64,000 nucleotides of DNA from the IMG/VR virus record IMGVR_UViG_3300032073_000011, positions 1-64,000 of that record; one strand, written 5' to 3'. The notes below the pieces were generated by a model. The model saw only the letters and a list, made by a program, of their open reading frames with translations. It had not been told where the DNA came from and made no database searches. Positions 1 through 6,905 of the stretch are shown piece by piece (the first letter of the stretch is position 1; every line of letters starts with the position of its first letter). The translations under genes and the position numbers were made by a program. Source of the DNA: a virus.

Positions 1-176
1 GTTACCCCACCACTTTTAAACGCGTTTACGGTAGCTTCTTTAATTTTTTCATCCTTACACCATTGTGGTGCTATAGAACAAATAGATGCAATATTATAAG
101 GTAATATGAGTTCGTATTTATCATCCTCATATACAACTCTTTTATTTACCTGTTCATTTAAAGTATTCATAGTCAT
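1..176 (-). CDS. Unknown protein, 3' part cut by window edge
   Basis: An open frame runs on the minus strand from ATG at 176 (a second in-frame ATG is at 170) to the left edge, so only the N-terminal ~58 residues are visible. They begin MTMNTLNEQVNKRVVYEDD and continue with a mixed alpha/beta sequence holding two cysteines. No family is recognised. The gene lies 20 bases after the stop of the next upstream gene, and an (A/G)TATTTAT element sits just before its start, suggesting its own transcription start. Confidence 0.7.
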   Translation of the reverse strand, partial: MTMNTLNEQVNKRVVYEDDKYELILPYNIASICSIAPQWCKDEKIKEATVNAFKSGGV

Positions 177-181
177 CTACT

Positions 182-189
182 ATAAATAT
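182..189 (-). promoter_or_regulatory. Candidate phage promoter element ATATTTAT
   Basis: Minus-strand ATATTTAT lies 5 bases before the ATG at 176. The same octamer recurs in coding orientation before at least twelve other genes in this window. Role inferred from recurrence and position only. Confidence 0.45.
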
Positions 190-196
190 AAAGTAA

Positions 197-436
197 TTAC
201 AAGTTATATTTGGAATAGTCGGAAAGTCTTCCTTGTTTTATTTTTTGAAGTTTGGAGCATTTTTCGTACTCTTCTGTTTTTTCAAAGAAGTTGATAAGTT
301 TGTCTATGGTTTTGTGTGGTAGGTCTTTATTAACAAATTCTAAGTTTTCGTATACTTCATCTTCTTCCATAGAACTTATAATAAATTCGTAAGCTAATCT
401 AAAAGCTGCATTTTTTTCTAAGGGGTCTAACATCAT
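197..436 (-). CDS. Small acidic helical protein, unknown
   Basis: 79 residues, predicted mostly helical, with acidic stretches (MEEDEVYENLEF) followed by a lysine-rich C-terminal half. It begins at ATG 436, which overlaps the TAA stop of the upstream gene as TAATG, a common coupled arrangement here; a second ATG follows directly. No domain is recognised. It sits in a run of small co-directional genes typical of early phage regions. Confidence 0.7.
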   Translation of the reverse strand: MMLDPLEKNAAFRLAYEFIISSMEEDEVYENLEFVNKDLPHKTIDKLINFFEKTEEYEKCSKLQKIKQGRLSDYSKYNL

Positions 437-657
437 TAGACTGTGGTTTTTTTAAGGATTTTACCATCCCATGCAATTATCTGGTCCATTTTGTATTTAG
501 CACCACTTAATGTAGGAGCCCCTACAGGTCCTATCTGTTGTACGTCTAAATCTAAGTCCCTTGTCCAAGATACCATCCATAAAAACTTTTTACGTTTTTC
601 TATAATGTATTGTATTTTACCACTTAATCTATTTTCTTCTTTTACTATTCTATACAT
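436..657 (-). CDS. Small unknown protein
   Basis: 73 residues starting MYRIVKEENRLSGK, rich in beta-prone and aromatic residues, with no membrane segment and no cysteine. The opening (IVKE then a turn) resembles the opening of the 64-residue protein at 1055-1249, so the two may be diverged paralogues. An AGGAG sequence lies just before the ATG, unusual in this window, but it coincides with the last codons of the upstream gene and may be fortuitous. Function unknown. Confidence 0.7.
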   Translation of the reverse strand: MYRIVKEENRLSGKIQYIIEKRKKFLWMVSWTRDLDLDVQQIGPVGAPTLSGAKYKMDQIIAWDGKILKKTTV

Positions 658-658
658 A

Positions 659-1051
659 TTATTCTCCTTTTCTAATATAATTATACCACCAAGTTGCGGC
701 TAATATTAATACTAATAGTGTCCCCATCGTATATATTAGGAACCACGGTGTGTGGTGTTCAACAAAAAATGCTGGTACACCCATTAATACCAACCATATT
801 AGAAATATAAATCCTGTATTATTTTCTAATTTCTTTTCCACCTTAACAGTTCTTTCTTGGTTGATTAGTCTACTTAGTGCATCTTGCATATCTTTACCGT
901 ATACTGGTTGGGTGTGTTTTGTTCCATCTTTTTCACCTATTGTAACCAAGTACTTCAGGTATCCTGGATTATTTTTACTTTTTTCTACAAATTTACATGA
1001 TAGAGCTCTTCTCCTATTAAATTTATATTTATGTGTATTTTTCTTTAACAT
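659..1051 (-). CDS. Two-helix membrane protein, unknown
   Basis: 130 residues. The basic N-terminal ~75 residues (many Lys/Arg, motif HTQPVYGKDMQDALSRL) look cytoplasmic. They are followed by two closely spaced hydrophobic segments, about residues 78-96 and 102-122, and a short basic tail (YNYIRKGE). The hairpin topology could suit an inner-membrane phage accessory protein; a holin is possible but the long basic N-terminus argues against a classic one. It abuts its neighbours with gaps of 1-3 bases. Confidence 0.75.
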   Translation of the reverse strand: MLKKNTHKYKFNRRRALSCKFVEKSKNNPGYLKYLVTIGEKDGTKHTQPVYGKDMQDALSRLINQERTVKVEKKLENNTGFIFLIWLVLMGVPAFFVEHHTPWFLIYTMGTLLVLILAATWWYNYIRKGE

Positions 1052-1054
1052 TTT

Positions 1055-1249
1055 TTATTTATTATTACAAGTTTCTCTAACTTTATAAACCCAACCACTA
1101 TCTGAATTTTCTGTCATCATAGTAGCTATTCTTTGAGCTTCTTTTTCATTTTTTACGTCCCATATTTGGGATAGTCCGTCAGTCAATAAGATAAATGACT
1201 TTTTGCCCGTTTTATGGTCTATCATTTCTTTTACTATATTATATGGCAT
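1055..1249 (-). CDS. Small unknown protein
   Basis: 64 residues, starting MPYNIVKEMIDHKTGKKS, with alternating beta and helical stretches and one C-terminal cysteine. Its start lies inside the end of the upstream gene (11-base overlap), implying coupled translation. The opening resembles that of the 73-residue protein downstream. No function is assigned. Confidence 0.7.
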   Translation of the reverse strand: MPYNIVKEMIDHKTGKKSFILLTDGLSQIWDVKNEKEAQRIATMMTENSDSGWVYKVRETCNNK

Positions 1250-1436
1250 TTTTGTATTTTTTATTTAAAAGGTTAATATAAAAATCTGCTACTCCTGGTC
1301 CTAATAAATCGTTCCACTTATTTTCAAAGTTTTTTATCAGTTTTTTCAAAGCTGGTTTATGAACTTCTTTGTTAAGTGGGTTATTTAGTACTTTAAGTAC
1401 AAAATCAGCATCTTTTTTAATATTAGGACTTTTCAT
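1239..1436 (-). CDS. Small basic helical protein, unknown
   Basis: 65 residues, lysine/asparagine rich, likely all-helical (DFVLKVLNNPLNKEVHKPAL), with no membrane segment. A TATATTTG element ends 4 bases before the ATG, so the message may be nearly leaderless. It is the first gene of the 1436-to-1 block after glutamine synthetase. No family recognised. Confidence 0.7.
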   Translation of the reverse strand: MKSPNIKKDADFVLKVLNNPLNKEVHKPALKKLIKNFENKWNDLLGPGVADFYINLLNKKYKNAI

Positions 1437-1440
1437 GCCA

Positions 1441-1448
1441 CAAATATA
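1441..1448 (-). promoter_or_regulatory. Bacteroidota-type -7 element TATATTTG
   Basis: The minus strand reads TATATTTG, matching the TAnnTTTG -7 consensus of Bacteroidota, then 4 bases, then ATG at 1436. The same element with the same 4-base gap precedes the gene at 8864. No clear TTG -33 box is seen at the usual distance. Confidence 0.4.
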
Positions 1449-1463
1449 ATAATTATTTTTTAA

Positions 1464-2510
1464 CTATTCTACTAATTCTGGTTGTGGTTTTAACGTTTCT
1501 AATAATCTTTTAGTTATTTTATATGGGTCACCGTTACTTCCAGGTCTTCTATCTTCAACATAACCTTTCCATTTGTTTTTTACTGTGGACACCGGAATTC
1601 TAATACTAGCTCCTCTGTCGGACACACCATAACTAAATTTATCTATAGCTTGTGTTTCATGTAATCCAGTTAACCTTTTTTCATTATCACTACCATAATT
1701 ATTGATATGTTCTTCATGATAAAATGATAGTGTGTCACAAATACCTTCTATCAAATCTTTACCACCCACTTCTCTCATTTCTTTGGTTGAGAAGTTTACG
1801 TGCATTCCTGAACCATTCCAATCCCCTTCCACTGGTTTTGGTCTTAGGTCTACTGTTACTCCATGATTTTCTGTTATTCTATATAAAAGATATCTACTAA
1901 CCCATAAGTCATCGGCAACTTTTAAAGCTCCTTTACCAAACAGTTGGTACTCCCATTGACCTAACATTACTTCCGCATTAACTCCTGTAATTTCTAAACC
2001 GATATTCATACAAGCATCTAAGTGTTGTTCTACAATTTCTCTACCAATAACCCTATCTGTACCCACACCACAATAATACTTTCCTTGTGGTTCTGGATAT
2101 CCTTCTTTTGGGAATCCTAGTGGTTTACCGTCTTTTATTAAAACATATTCTTGTTCGAACCCAAACCACCAACCTTCTCTATGTCTGTGAAAGTCATAGT
2201 CTTCTAATTGTGCTCTTTCATTAGTTTTATGTGAAATACCTTTTTCGTTCAATACCTCACATAATGCAAGATAAGAACCTACTCTTTGTGGGTCTGGATA
2301 AACTCTTACTGGTCTTAGGATACAATCGGAATTATTACCCACGGCTTGTTGTGTTGAACTACCGTCAAATGACCATTCTGGTAAATCTTCTGGTTTAGGT
2401 GTTATGATTGTACTATCTAAATCTACAATCTTAGTTTTACTTCTTAGTGTTTGTTCTGGTTGAGTTCCGTCTAACCAGATGTATTCAATTTTTGTTTTAA
2501 TTTTTGTCAT
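1464..2510 (-). CDS. glnII: Glutamine synthetase, GSII (eukaryote-like) type
   Basis: Catalyses ATP-dependent glutamate + ammonia to glutamine. The 348 residues span a complete GSII enzyme. An N-terminal beta-grasp domain carries WSFDGSSTQQA (46-56) and SDC.L.PV (61-68). The catalytic domain has the metal-binding FEQEY (118-122), LGFP.EGYP.PQGKYYCGVG (131-150), NAE (178-180), NGSGMH (232-237), SDRGASIRIP (297-306) and EDRRPGSNGDPY (319-330). All expected active-site residues look intact. The start overlaps the stop of a 50-residue gene (ATGA). GSII is common in Bacteroidota, so a host origin is likely. Rare in phages; it probably acts as an auxiliary metabolic gene in nitrogen metabolism. Confidence 0.95.
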   Translation of the reverse strand: MTKIKTKIEYIWLDGTQPEQTLRSKTKIVDLDSTIITPKPEDLPEWSFDGSSTQQAVGNNSDCILRPVRVYPDPQRVGSYLALCEVLNEKGISHKTNERAQLEDYDFHRHREGWWFGFEQEYVLIKDGKPLGFPKEGYPEPQGKYYCGVGTDRVIGREIVEQHLDACMNIGLEITGVNAEVMLGQWEYQLFGKGALKVADDLWVSRYLLYRITENHGVTVDLRPKPVEGDWNGSGMHVNFSTKEMREVGGKDLIEGICDTLSFYHEEHINNYGSDNEKRLTGLHETQAIDKFSYGVSDRGASIRIPVSTVKNKWKGYVEDRRPGSNGDPYKITKRLLETLKPQPELVE

Positions 2511-2659
2511 TTTTCAATTTGATTAAATAATTTATCTAGTCTTTGTTGTAATTTTTGTACTTCTTCTTTACTCTTATAGTCGTGCAACTTTAGACTTGTG
2601 AGAATTTTTTGTATTTCTCTTATTTCTTTTTGTATATCTTCTTTTGTTTGCTTAGTCAT
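2507..2659 (-). CDS. 50-residue coiled-coil protein coupled to glutamine synthetase
   Basis: A short frame from ATG 2659 to TGA 2507-2509 encodes 50 residues, MTKQTKEDIQKEIREIQK onward, almost entirely heptad-like and charged. It therefore probably forms a coiled coil. Its stop overlaps the glutamine synthetase ATG as ATGA, pointing to translational coupling. It is divergent from the DUF192 gene with only 17 bases between starts. A regulator or partner of the synthetase is conceivable but unproven. Confidence 0.65.
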   Translation of the reverse strand: MTKQTKEDIQKEIREIQKILTSLKLHDYKSKEEVQKLQQRLDKLFNQIEK

Positions 2660-2662
2660 TTT

Positions 2663-2670
2663 ATATTTAT
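2663..2670 (+). promoter_or_regulatory. Candidate phage promoter element ATATTTAT
   Basis: Plus-strand ATATTTAT ends 6 bases before the DUF192 start at 2677. Because this gene is on the plus strand, it shows that the motif follows gene direction rather than a fixed strand. Confidence 0.45.
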
Positions 2671-2676
2671 AATAAT

Positions 2677-3012
2677 ATGAATGTTATTTTAGATAATAAA
2701 GTCCTTCCACTAGAGATTATGTCTAGCCCTAATGCTATTAGTACTGGTATGATGGGCAGGGAATTTCTTAATGGTGGAATGCTTTTTATTTTTCCGGAAG
2801 TTTCAGAACGTTCTTTCTGGATGAAAGATTGTTTAATGTCTTTAGATATAATCTTTATCATTAATAATAAAGTTACTAAAGTACATAATAATTGTCCACC
2901 CTGTTATGAAAATAATTGTGAATCTTATAAAGGTATATCGGATAAAGTTTTAGAAGTTCCTTCTGGAAAATTTAATGTAAGTGAGGGTGATGTTTTAGAA
3001 TTTACTCAGTAG
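2677..3012 (+). CDS. DUF192 family protein
   Basis: 111 residues matching the small beta-barrel DUF192 family. Features are GMMGREFLNGGMLFIFP (24-40), the family signature FWMKDCLMSLDIIFI (47-61), a NCPPCYENNCESY cysteine cluster (72-84) and GDVLEFT near the end. Most cellular homologues are exported with a signal peptide; this copy has none, so it probably acts inside the cell or virion. DUF192 function is not established. One of few plus-strand genes; its 3' end overlaps the convergent DHH gene by 11 bases. Confidence 0.85.
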   Translation: MNVILDNKVLPLEIMSSPNAISTGMMGREFLNGGMLFIFPEVSERSFWMKDCLMSLDIIFIINNKVTKVHNNCPPCYENNCESYKGISDKVLEVPSGKFNVSEGDVLEFTQ

Positions 3013-4447
3013 CGTCTATATTTTCTTTAATTTTCTTAACCATTTCTTTCTGTACCCATTTTACAAATTCTACATATCTTGTTGGTTTGGCATCTGATTT
3101 TTTCTTGTAAGGTCCTTCTGGTTGTCTAGTTGCTCTACTAAAGAAATTTAACCCACTAATATTAGTTATACATTTGTGACCACCACTATTAGCTTGTATA
3201 ACATCCCAAGCTGGTACAGTTATCTTATCTAAAACTGCTTTTTGTTTTTCACTCAAATTGTCCCATGGTGTATCAATTATACTAACCGCCATATCATAGT
3301 ATTTAGAATCTGTTGATGGCATATTTTGTAAATGGTCTTTGTAGAGAGCGAATAAGTCTGAAGTTTTAAACCCAATACTTTCTCCTTCTGCTTTTGTCTC
3401 CCCTATTCTTTTAATAACAGAAACTGGTACTTGATGTTTTTTAAGTTGTGGTTCAACTTCTTTAAGTACTTCTTGTGCTATATCCCCTAAGTTAACACCT
3501 TTAAGAGCTCTGTCTTTCTTGAAGGGGTTACACGAAGCTTGTACAAGACCCATTGGCCATGCAACTACAAAAAAGTCAGCGTCAGGATAAATTTTAAATG
3601 GTGTATATCTATCATATGAACCTGGTTTAAATAGTCTACCACCACCATACTGTACTATTATATTACCATCTAGGTTTAGATTATTACTTTTTTGTTGTGA
3701 CTTTATGTATTCTGCTTGATTTTGTGCCATTTCTTCTGGTGAAGCAAATCCTTTTTCTTTTGCGTATGAAGTTATGTTTTGATATATGTTCATTAAGGAC
3801 GGTGAAGAATTCATAACTAAATGTTCTAAAAATCCTGGTTTGTTTTTGTAAGCTAATAATAATTTGTTGGTTAAAAGACCTAGCATCCATCTTTTTTCGT
3901 AAGTCTGGTCGCCAGATTCGAAATCTCTAATTAGATTCATTACTTGTTCTGGTTCAATATCGTGTTTTGCATAGTCCGCAGAATCTACAGTATTAATCAT
4001 CATTATATCTTCATCAGTGAAAATATCACTAGGACTTATAGTTTGTGAAATAGTTTCTACGTTTGAACGTGCTCCTCTAAATTGTGTTGCCGTGTCGTCT
4101 TCTACACCTGCTTGTGAATCGTGGTGGTCCGTATGAATTTTAAATATTGGTTTTCCATGTGCAAAATCTACTAGTACCGGCATTACATCCTCACTAGCTT
4201 GTGGTTTTTTTACTGAAAATTCTTTATCACCATATTGTATTACGTGGGTATCGATAACATCTATACCGTATTTTTCTAAATAATTTTTCATACCTAATGC
4301 TGATACAACACCATCTAAATCCTGATGGAAATATATCTCTGCTTTAGGGTATCTCTGAGCTAACTTATTAATATCTCTAATACCACCTTCATTTAAAAGT
4401 GATTTATTAATAAAATCTAATTGTTTTTCTGTTATCTCTATTTTCAT
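3002..4447 (-). CDS. DHH-family phosphoesterase with N-terminal tag
   Basis: 481 residues. Predicted metal-dependent phosphodiesterase of the DHH superfamily (nanoRNase, RecJ and pyrophosphatase relatives). Motifs are QDLDGVVSAL (D43, D45), VLVDFAHG (D94), TDHHD (D107, H108, H109) and VDSADY. A C-terminal DHHA1-like part contains GGHK. The first ~20 residues, MKIEITEKQLDFINKSLLNE, are not part of the DHH fold and match the N-termini of the lysozyme and the M23 peptidase in this window. Substrate unknown; nucleotide recycling or RNA end degradation is plausible. Confidence 0.85.
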   Translation of the reverse strand: MKIEITEKQLDFINKSLLNEGGIRDINKLAQRYPKAEIYFHQDLDGVVSALGMKNYLEKYGIDVIDTHVIQYGDKEFSVKKPQASEDVMPVLVDFAHGKPIFKIHTDHHDSQAGVEDDTATQFRGARSNVETISQTISPSDIFTDEDIMMINTVDSADYAKHDIEPEQVMNLIRDFESGDQTYEKRWMLGLLTNKLLLAYKNKPGFLEHLVMNSSPSLMNIYQNITSYAKEKGFASPEEMAQNQAEYIKSQQKSNNLNLDGNIIVQYGGGRLFKPGSYDRYTPFKIYPDADFFVVAWPMGLVQASCNPFKKDRALKGVNLGDIAQEVLKEVEPQLKKHQVPVSVIKRIGETKAEGESIGFKTSDLFALYKDHLQNMPSTDSKYYDMAVSIIDTPWDNLSEKQKAVLDKITVPAWDVIQANSGGHKCITNISGLNFFSRATRQPEGPYKKKSDAKPTRYVEFVKWVQKEMVKKIKENIDATE

Positions 4448-4452
4448 ATTAT

Positions 4453-4460
4453 ATAAATAC
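4453..4460 (-). promoter_or_regulatory. Candidate phage promoter element GTATTTAT
   Basis: Minus-strand GTATTTAT ends 5 bases before the DHH gene start at 4447 and overlaps the lysozyme stop. It belongs to the recurring (A/G)TATTTAT series. Confidence 0.45.
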
Positions 4461-5026
4461 TACCCCAACCCGTTAACAAAGTGTTGGTATTCTTTTTCTC
4501 TTCTCTTTTTTAATCCTGGAAATTTACTACTAACTCTATACGTTTTAATTGTTTCTGCGGCTTTTTTATAATCGTTAGTTTCTAACACCCCTATACTTTT
4601 TAATAATGCTATTACATTCGACCTCCTTAATCCCCCAGAACCCCCATTATAAGATAATGATAATAAACTATCATACATATTTTGAGTTATGGGTACATAT
4701 ATACCTTGTTCTTCCCATTTTTTAAAAATTTTTCTTAGTCTGTCCGCATGGTAGTTGGAGTCTTCTCGTAATATCTTATTGGCTTCATCTTCACAGTTTA
4801 CACCGTCCCCTAATACATCACCCTCTTTTACCCCTTCTGTATGTCCATAACCTATTGTCCATTTACCATCCCCAATATTGTATGCTTTACATTTTAAACT
4901 CTCTTCATCTCTAATATGACTCCAATACCAATTTGAAGCTTTTAAATCAGAAGCTCTAACAAACTTAGAACTATCTAATTGTTCTGTTATTAATTTAAGT
5001 TGGTTTTCTGTTATTAATATACGCAT
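4460..5026 (-). CDS. GH24 (T4-type) lysozyme with N-terminal tag
   Basis: 188 residues. Peptidoglycan-cleaving muramidase: the core has DEESLKCKAY (catalytic Glu42), WTIGYGHT (Thr57) and TQNMYDSLLSLSYNGGSG with the usual C-terminal helices. The position equivalent to T4 Asp20 is Ile51, with Asp53 two residues on, so the aspartate may be shifted or dispensable. The lysozyme fold begins only near residue 35. The first ~16 residues, MRILITENQLKLITE, resemble the DHH and M23 N-termini, and there is no signal peptide. It may be an endolysin or a virion lysozyme; the tag favours the latter. Confidence 0.9.
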   Translation of the reverse strand: MRILITENQLKLITEQLDSSKFVRASDLKASNWYWSHIRDEESLKCKAYNIGDGKWTIGYGHTEGVKEGDVLGDGVNCEDEANKILREDSNYHADRLRKIFKKWEEQGIYVPITQNMYDSLLSLSYNGGSGGLRRSNVIALLKSIGVLETNDYKKAAETIKTYRVSSKFPGLKKRREKEYQHFVNGLG

Positions 5027-5031
5027 AAAAA

Positions 5032-5066
5032 AAGTCGTTTACAATAAATATAATGATAAGCGACTT
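5032..5066 (-). terminator. Stem-loop with T-run, enclosing a promoter-like motif
   Basis: On the minus strand AAGTCGCTTA pairs with TAAACGACTT (10 bp with one G-T wobble) around a 15-base loop, followed by a run of seven T. This fits an intrinsic terminator after the 5081 gene. The loop contains ATATTTAT (5044-5051), the candidate promoter element, and the T-run runs straight into the lysozyme start. The hairpin may therefore end one transcript while the next starts within it. Confidence 0.5.
5044..5051 (-). promoter_or_regulatory. Candidate phage promoter element ATATTTAT (lysozyme)
   Basis: Minus-strand ATATTTAT lies 17 bases before the lysozyme ATG at 5026, inside the loop of the 5032-5066 hairpin. 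Confidence 0.45.
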
Positions 5067-5080
5067 ACACCATAAATAAA

Positions 5081-5560
5081 TTATACCTTTTCCCATTTAC
5101 CATTATTCAATAATTTAAATGTTCCTATGTACATTTTATCCCATTGATTGGGTTCTATTAAGCTGAGGAATAGTTCCTTATTTTTATTTTCGTATAAGTG
5201 ATAGTGTTCTCCCAATATAGGTTGGAAGTTGTAGGTAGATTTGTACACTAGGCTTGTCCAGTTATATTCCTCAACTAATCTTTTGTACTCGTCCTTTAAT
5301 TCATTTAGTCTGGATTGAAAGTATTTGTCCGCTTTTATAGAGTCTGACTTATCTACATTTATAGGTTCAAACTTTTGTGAACCTACTGTGGTGGGGTAAG
5401 ATTTTAAGTTAGCGTCAAACTCTCCAGAATCTTCATTATAAACCACGTTATCTGGATATTTTTTTTTCATTTTATCTTTATATTCATACCAAGAAGGATT
5501 GGGTAGTTCCGAGTAGTGGTCCCACAATTCTTTTTCAACAATTTCAGGTTTTTTTTCCAT
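5081..5560 (-). CDS. Unknown hydrophilic protein
   Basis: 159 residues from ATG 5560, which overlaps the cysteine synthase stop by one base (TAATG); an earlier in-frame ATG at 5569 would give 162. The protein is rich in Tyr, Trp, Lys and Glu. Its C-terminal part (HYHLYENKNKELFLSLIEPN then WDKMYIGTFKLLNNGKWEKV) reads like a small beta domain that may bind a ligand or another protein; a similar layout is common in phage DUF2452-like proteins, but that link is weak. No catalytic motif. Probably cotranscribed with cyclophilin and cysteine synthase. Confidence 0.75.
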   Translation of the reverse strand: MEKKPEIVEKELWDHYSELPNPSWYEYKDKMKKKYPDNVVYNEDSGEFDANLKSYPTTVGSQKFEPINVDKSDSIKADKYFQSRLNELKDEYKRLVEEYNWTSLVYKSTYNFQPILGEHYHLYENKNKELFLSLIEPNQWDKMYIGTFKLLNNGKWEKV

Positions 5561-6456
5561 TACATACAACTAAAATACCTCTCTCCCCTATCACATAGTA
5601 TGGTAAGTGCCTGTGTTTCATCATTATCCCTTAACCACTGAAATGACGCAAATACATTTGCCGCTGCACTTATCCCCACAAATAACCCATACCTTTTTGC
5701 GAGATGTCTAGCACAAGCCTTCGCACATTCAGTACTTACCATCCTAACTTCAGAAACTTTTTCCATATCTACCAAAAATTTACTACCATCACCGATTCCT
5801 TGTATTCCATGTAATCCTGGTTCAAAACCAGACATAACAGCACTTTCTGCTGGTTCTATAGCTACCGTTTTTATATTGGGCCACATTTCTTTTAAGAATT
5901 TATTAGTACCCATTAATGTACCACCTGTACCGGTACCAGCCACAAAAACTGCGGGAATAGACTTTTCACTTTTAAGTTCTTTATATTGATTATAGAATTC
6001 CGGCCCAGTAGTTTGGTAGTGTGCTTGTATATTTAATGGATTATGGAATTGGTTGCAATTAAACCATTTATTGTCTTCACACATTTTATTTCTTAATTCT
6101 ATTGCACCATCAAAATTACCGTCATCAACTTCAATTAATTCAGCTCCATAATATCTAAACATATTTTTACGTTCTTCGGACATGTTGGATGGCATAATTA
6201 TAACCATCTTATACCCTCTTTCCGCAGCTAACATCGCAAATGCAATCCCACTATTACCACTAGTAGCTTCACATAAAGTACTTCCTTTAATAATTAAACC
6301 ATTTTTTTCAGCATTATTAATTATAAAAGTGGCCATCCTATCTTTAACAGAACCACTAGGATTCATAAACTCAGCTTTCCCCCAAACAGTATAACCACCT
6401 ATGGTTATTGGTATTAATGGGGTGTTGCCTACATTATCAGATAGTTTAGTTTTCAT
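5560..6456 (-). CDS. cysK/cysM: Cysteine synthase (O-acetylserine sulfhydrylase-like)
   Basis: 298 residues, a near-complete fold-type II PLP enzyme that makes cysteine from O-acetylserine (CysM relatives can use other sulfur donors). NPSGSVKDR supplies the PLP lysine (K38). ATSGNSGIAFA (64-74) binds substrate, GTGTGGTLMG is the phosphate-binding loop, and GIQGIGDG and SAAAN follow near the C-terminus. The start overlaps the cyclophilin stop (TAATG). Phage copies are unusual. It may feed cysteine into the extremely cysteine-rich virion proteins encoded further along; cystathionine synthase activity cannot be excluded. Confidence 0.9.
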   Translation of the reverse strand: MKTKLSDNVGNTPLIPITIGGYTVWGKAEFMNPSGSVKDRMATFIINNAEKNGLIIKGSTLCEATSGNSGIAFAMLAAERGYKMVIIMPSNMSEERKNMFRYYGAELIEVDDGNFDGAIELRNKMCEDNKWFNCNQFHNPLNIQAHYQTTGPEFYNQYKELKSEKSIPAVFVAGTGTGGTLMGTNKFLKEMWPNIKTVAIEPAESAVMSGFEPGLHGIQGIGDGSKFLVDMEKVSEVRMVSTECAKACARHLAKRYGLFVGISAAANVFASFQWLRDNDETQALTILCDRGERYFSCM

Positions 6457-6884
6457 TATCCTTCTATTTCTACATTAAACTTGTCTCCTTGTTGTATTTT
6501 TTCTATAACGTCTAGTCCTTCTACTACTTTACCAAAACAGGTGTGATTACGGTCTAAGTGTTGTGTCGCATTTCTTGTGTGTACAAGAAAAAACTGTGAC
6601 CCACCCGTATTTCTACCAGCGTGTGCCATTGAGAGTACCCCTCTATCGTGAAATTGGTTATCTCCGTCTAATTCACAGTCTATCTTATATCCTGGTCCAC
6701 CAGCACCAGTCCCATTAGGACAACCTCCTTGAGCTACAAACCCAGGAATTACCCTATGAAAGTTTAGGTCTTTATAAAACCCTTCTTTTGCTAATTTAAC
6801 AAAATTATTTACTGTATTTGGTGCGTCTTTTTCATAGAACTCTACCACCATAGTTCCTTTATCTGTACTAATTTTACCTTTCAT
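6456..6884 (-). CDS. ppiB: Cyclophilin-type peptidyl-prolyl isomerase
   Basis: 142 residues, a compact cytoplasmic cyclophilin catalysing proline cis-trans isomerisation. Diagnostic segments are NFVKLAKEGFYKDLNFHRVI (catalytic Arg in FHRVI), GFVAQGGCPNGTG, GVLSMAHAGRNTGGSQFF and the CFGKVVEGLDVIEKI tail. No signal peptide. It is the first gene of a tight cyclophilin-cysK-unknown cluster with TAATG overlaps. Useful folding targets may be the very large proline-rich structural proteins of this phage. Confidence 0.93.
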   Translation of the reverse strand: MKGKISTDKGTMVVEFYEKDAPNTVNNFVKLAKEGFYKDLNFHRVIPGFVAQGGCPNGTGAGGPGYKIDCELDGDNQFHDRGVLSMAHAGRNTGGSQFFLVHTRNATQHLDRNHTCFGKVVEGLDVIEKIQQGDKFNVEIEG

Positions 6885-6905
6885 ATTAATTAATTATTTT
6901 ATTTA

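Noticed and set aside
2667-2861. Minus-strand frame opposite the DUF192 gene
   Set aside because: It is the complement of a clearly conserved DUF192 gene and has no domain of its own.
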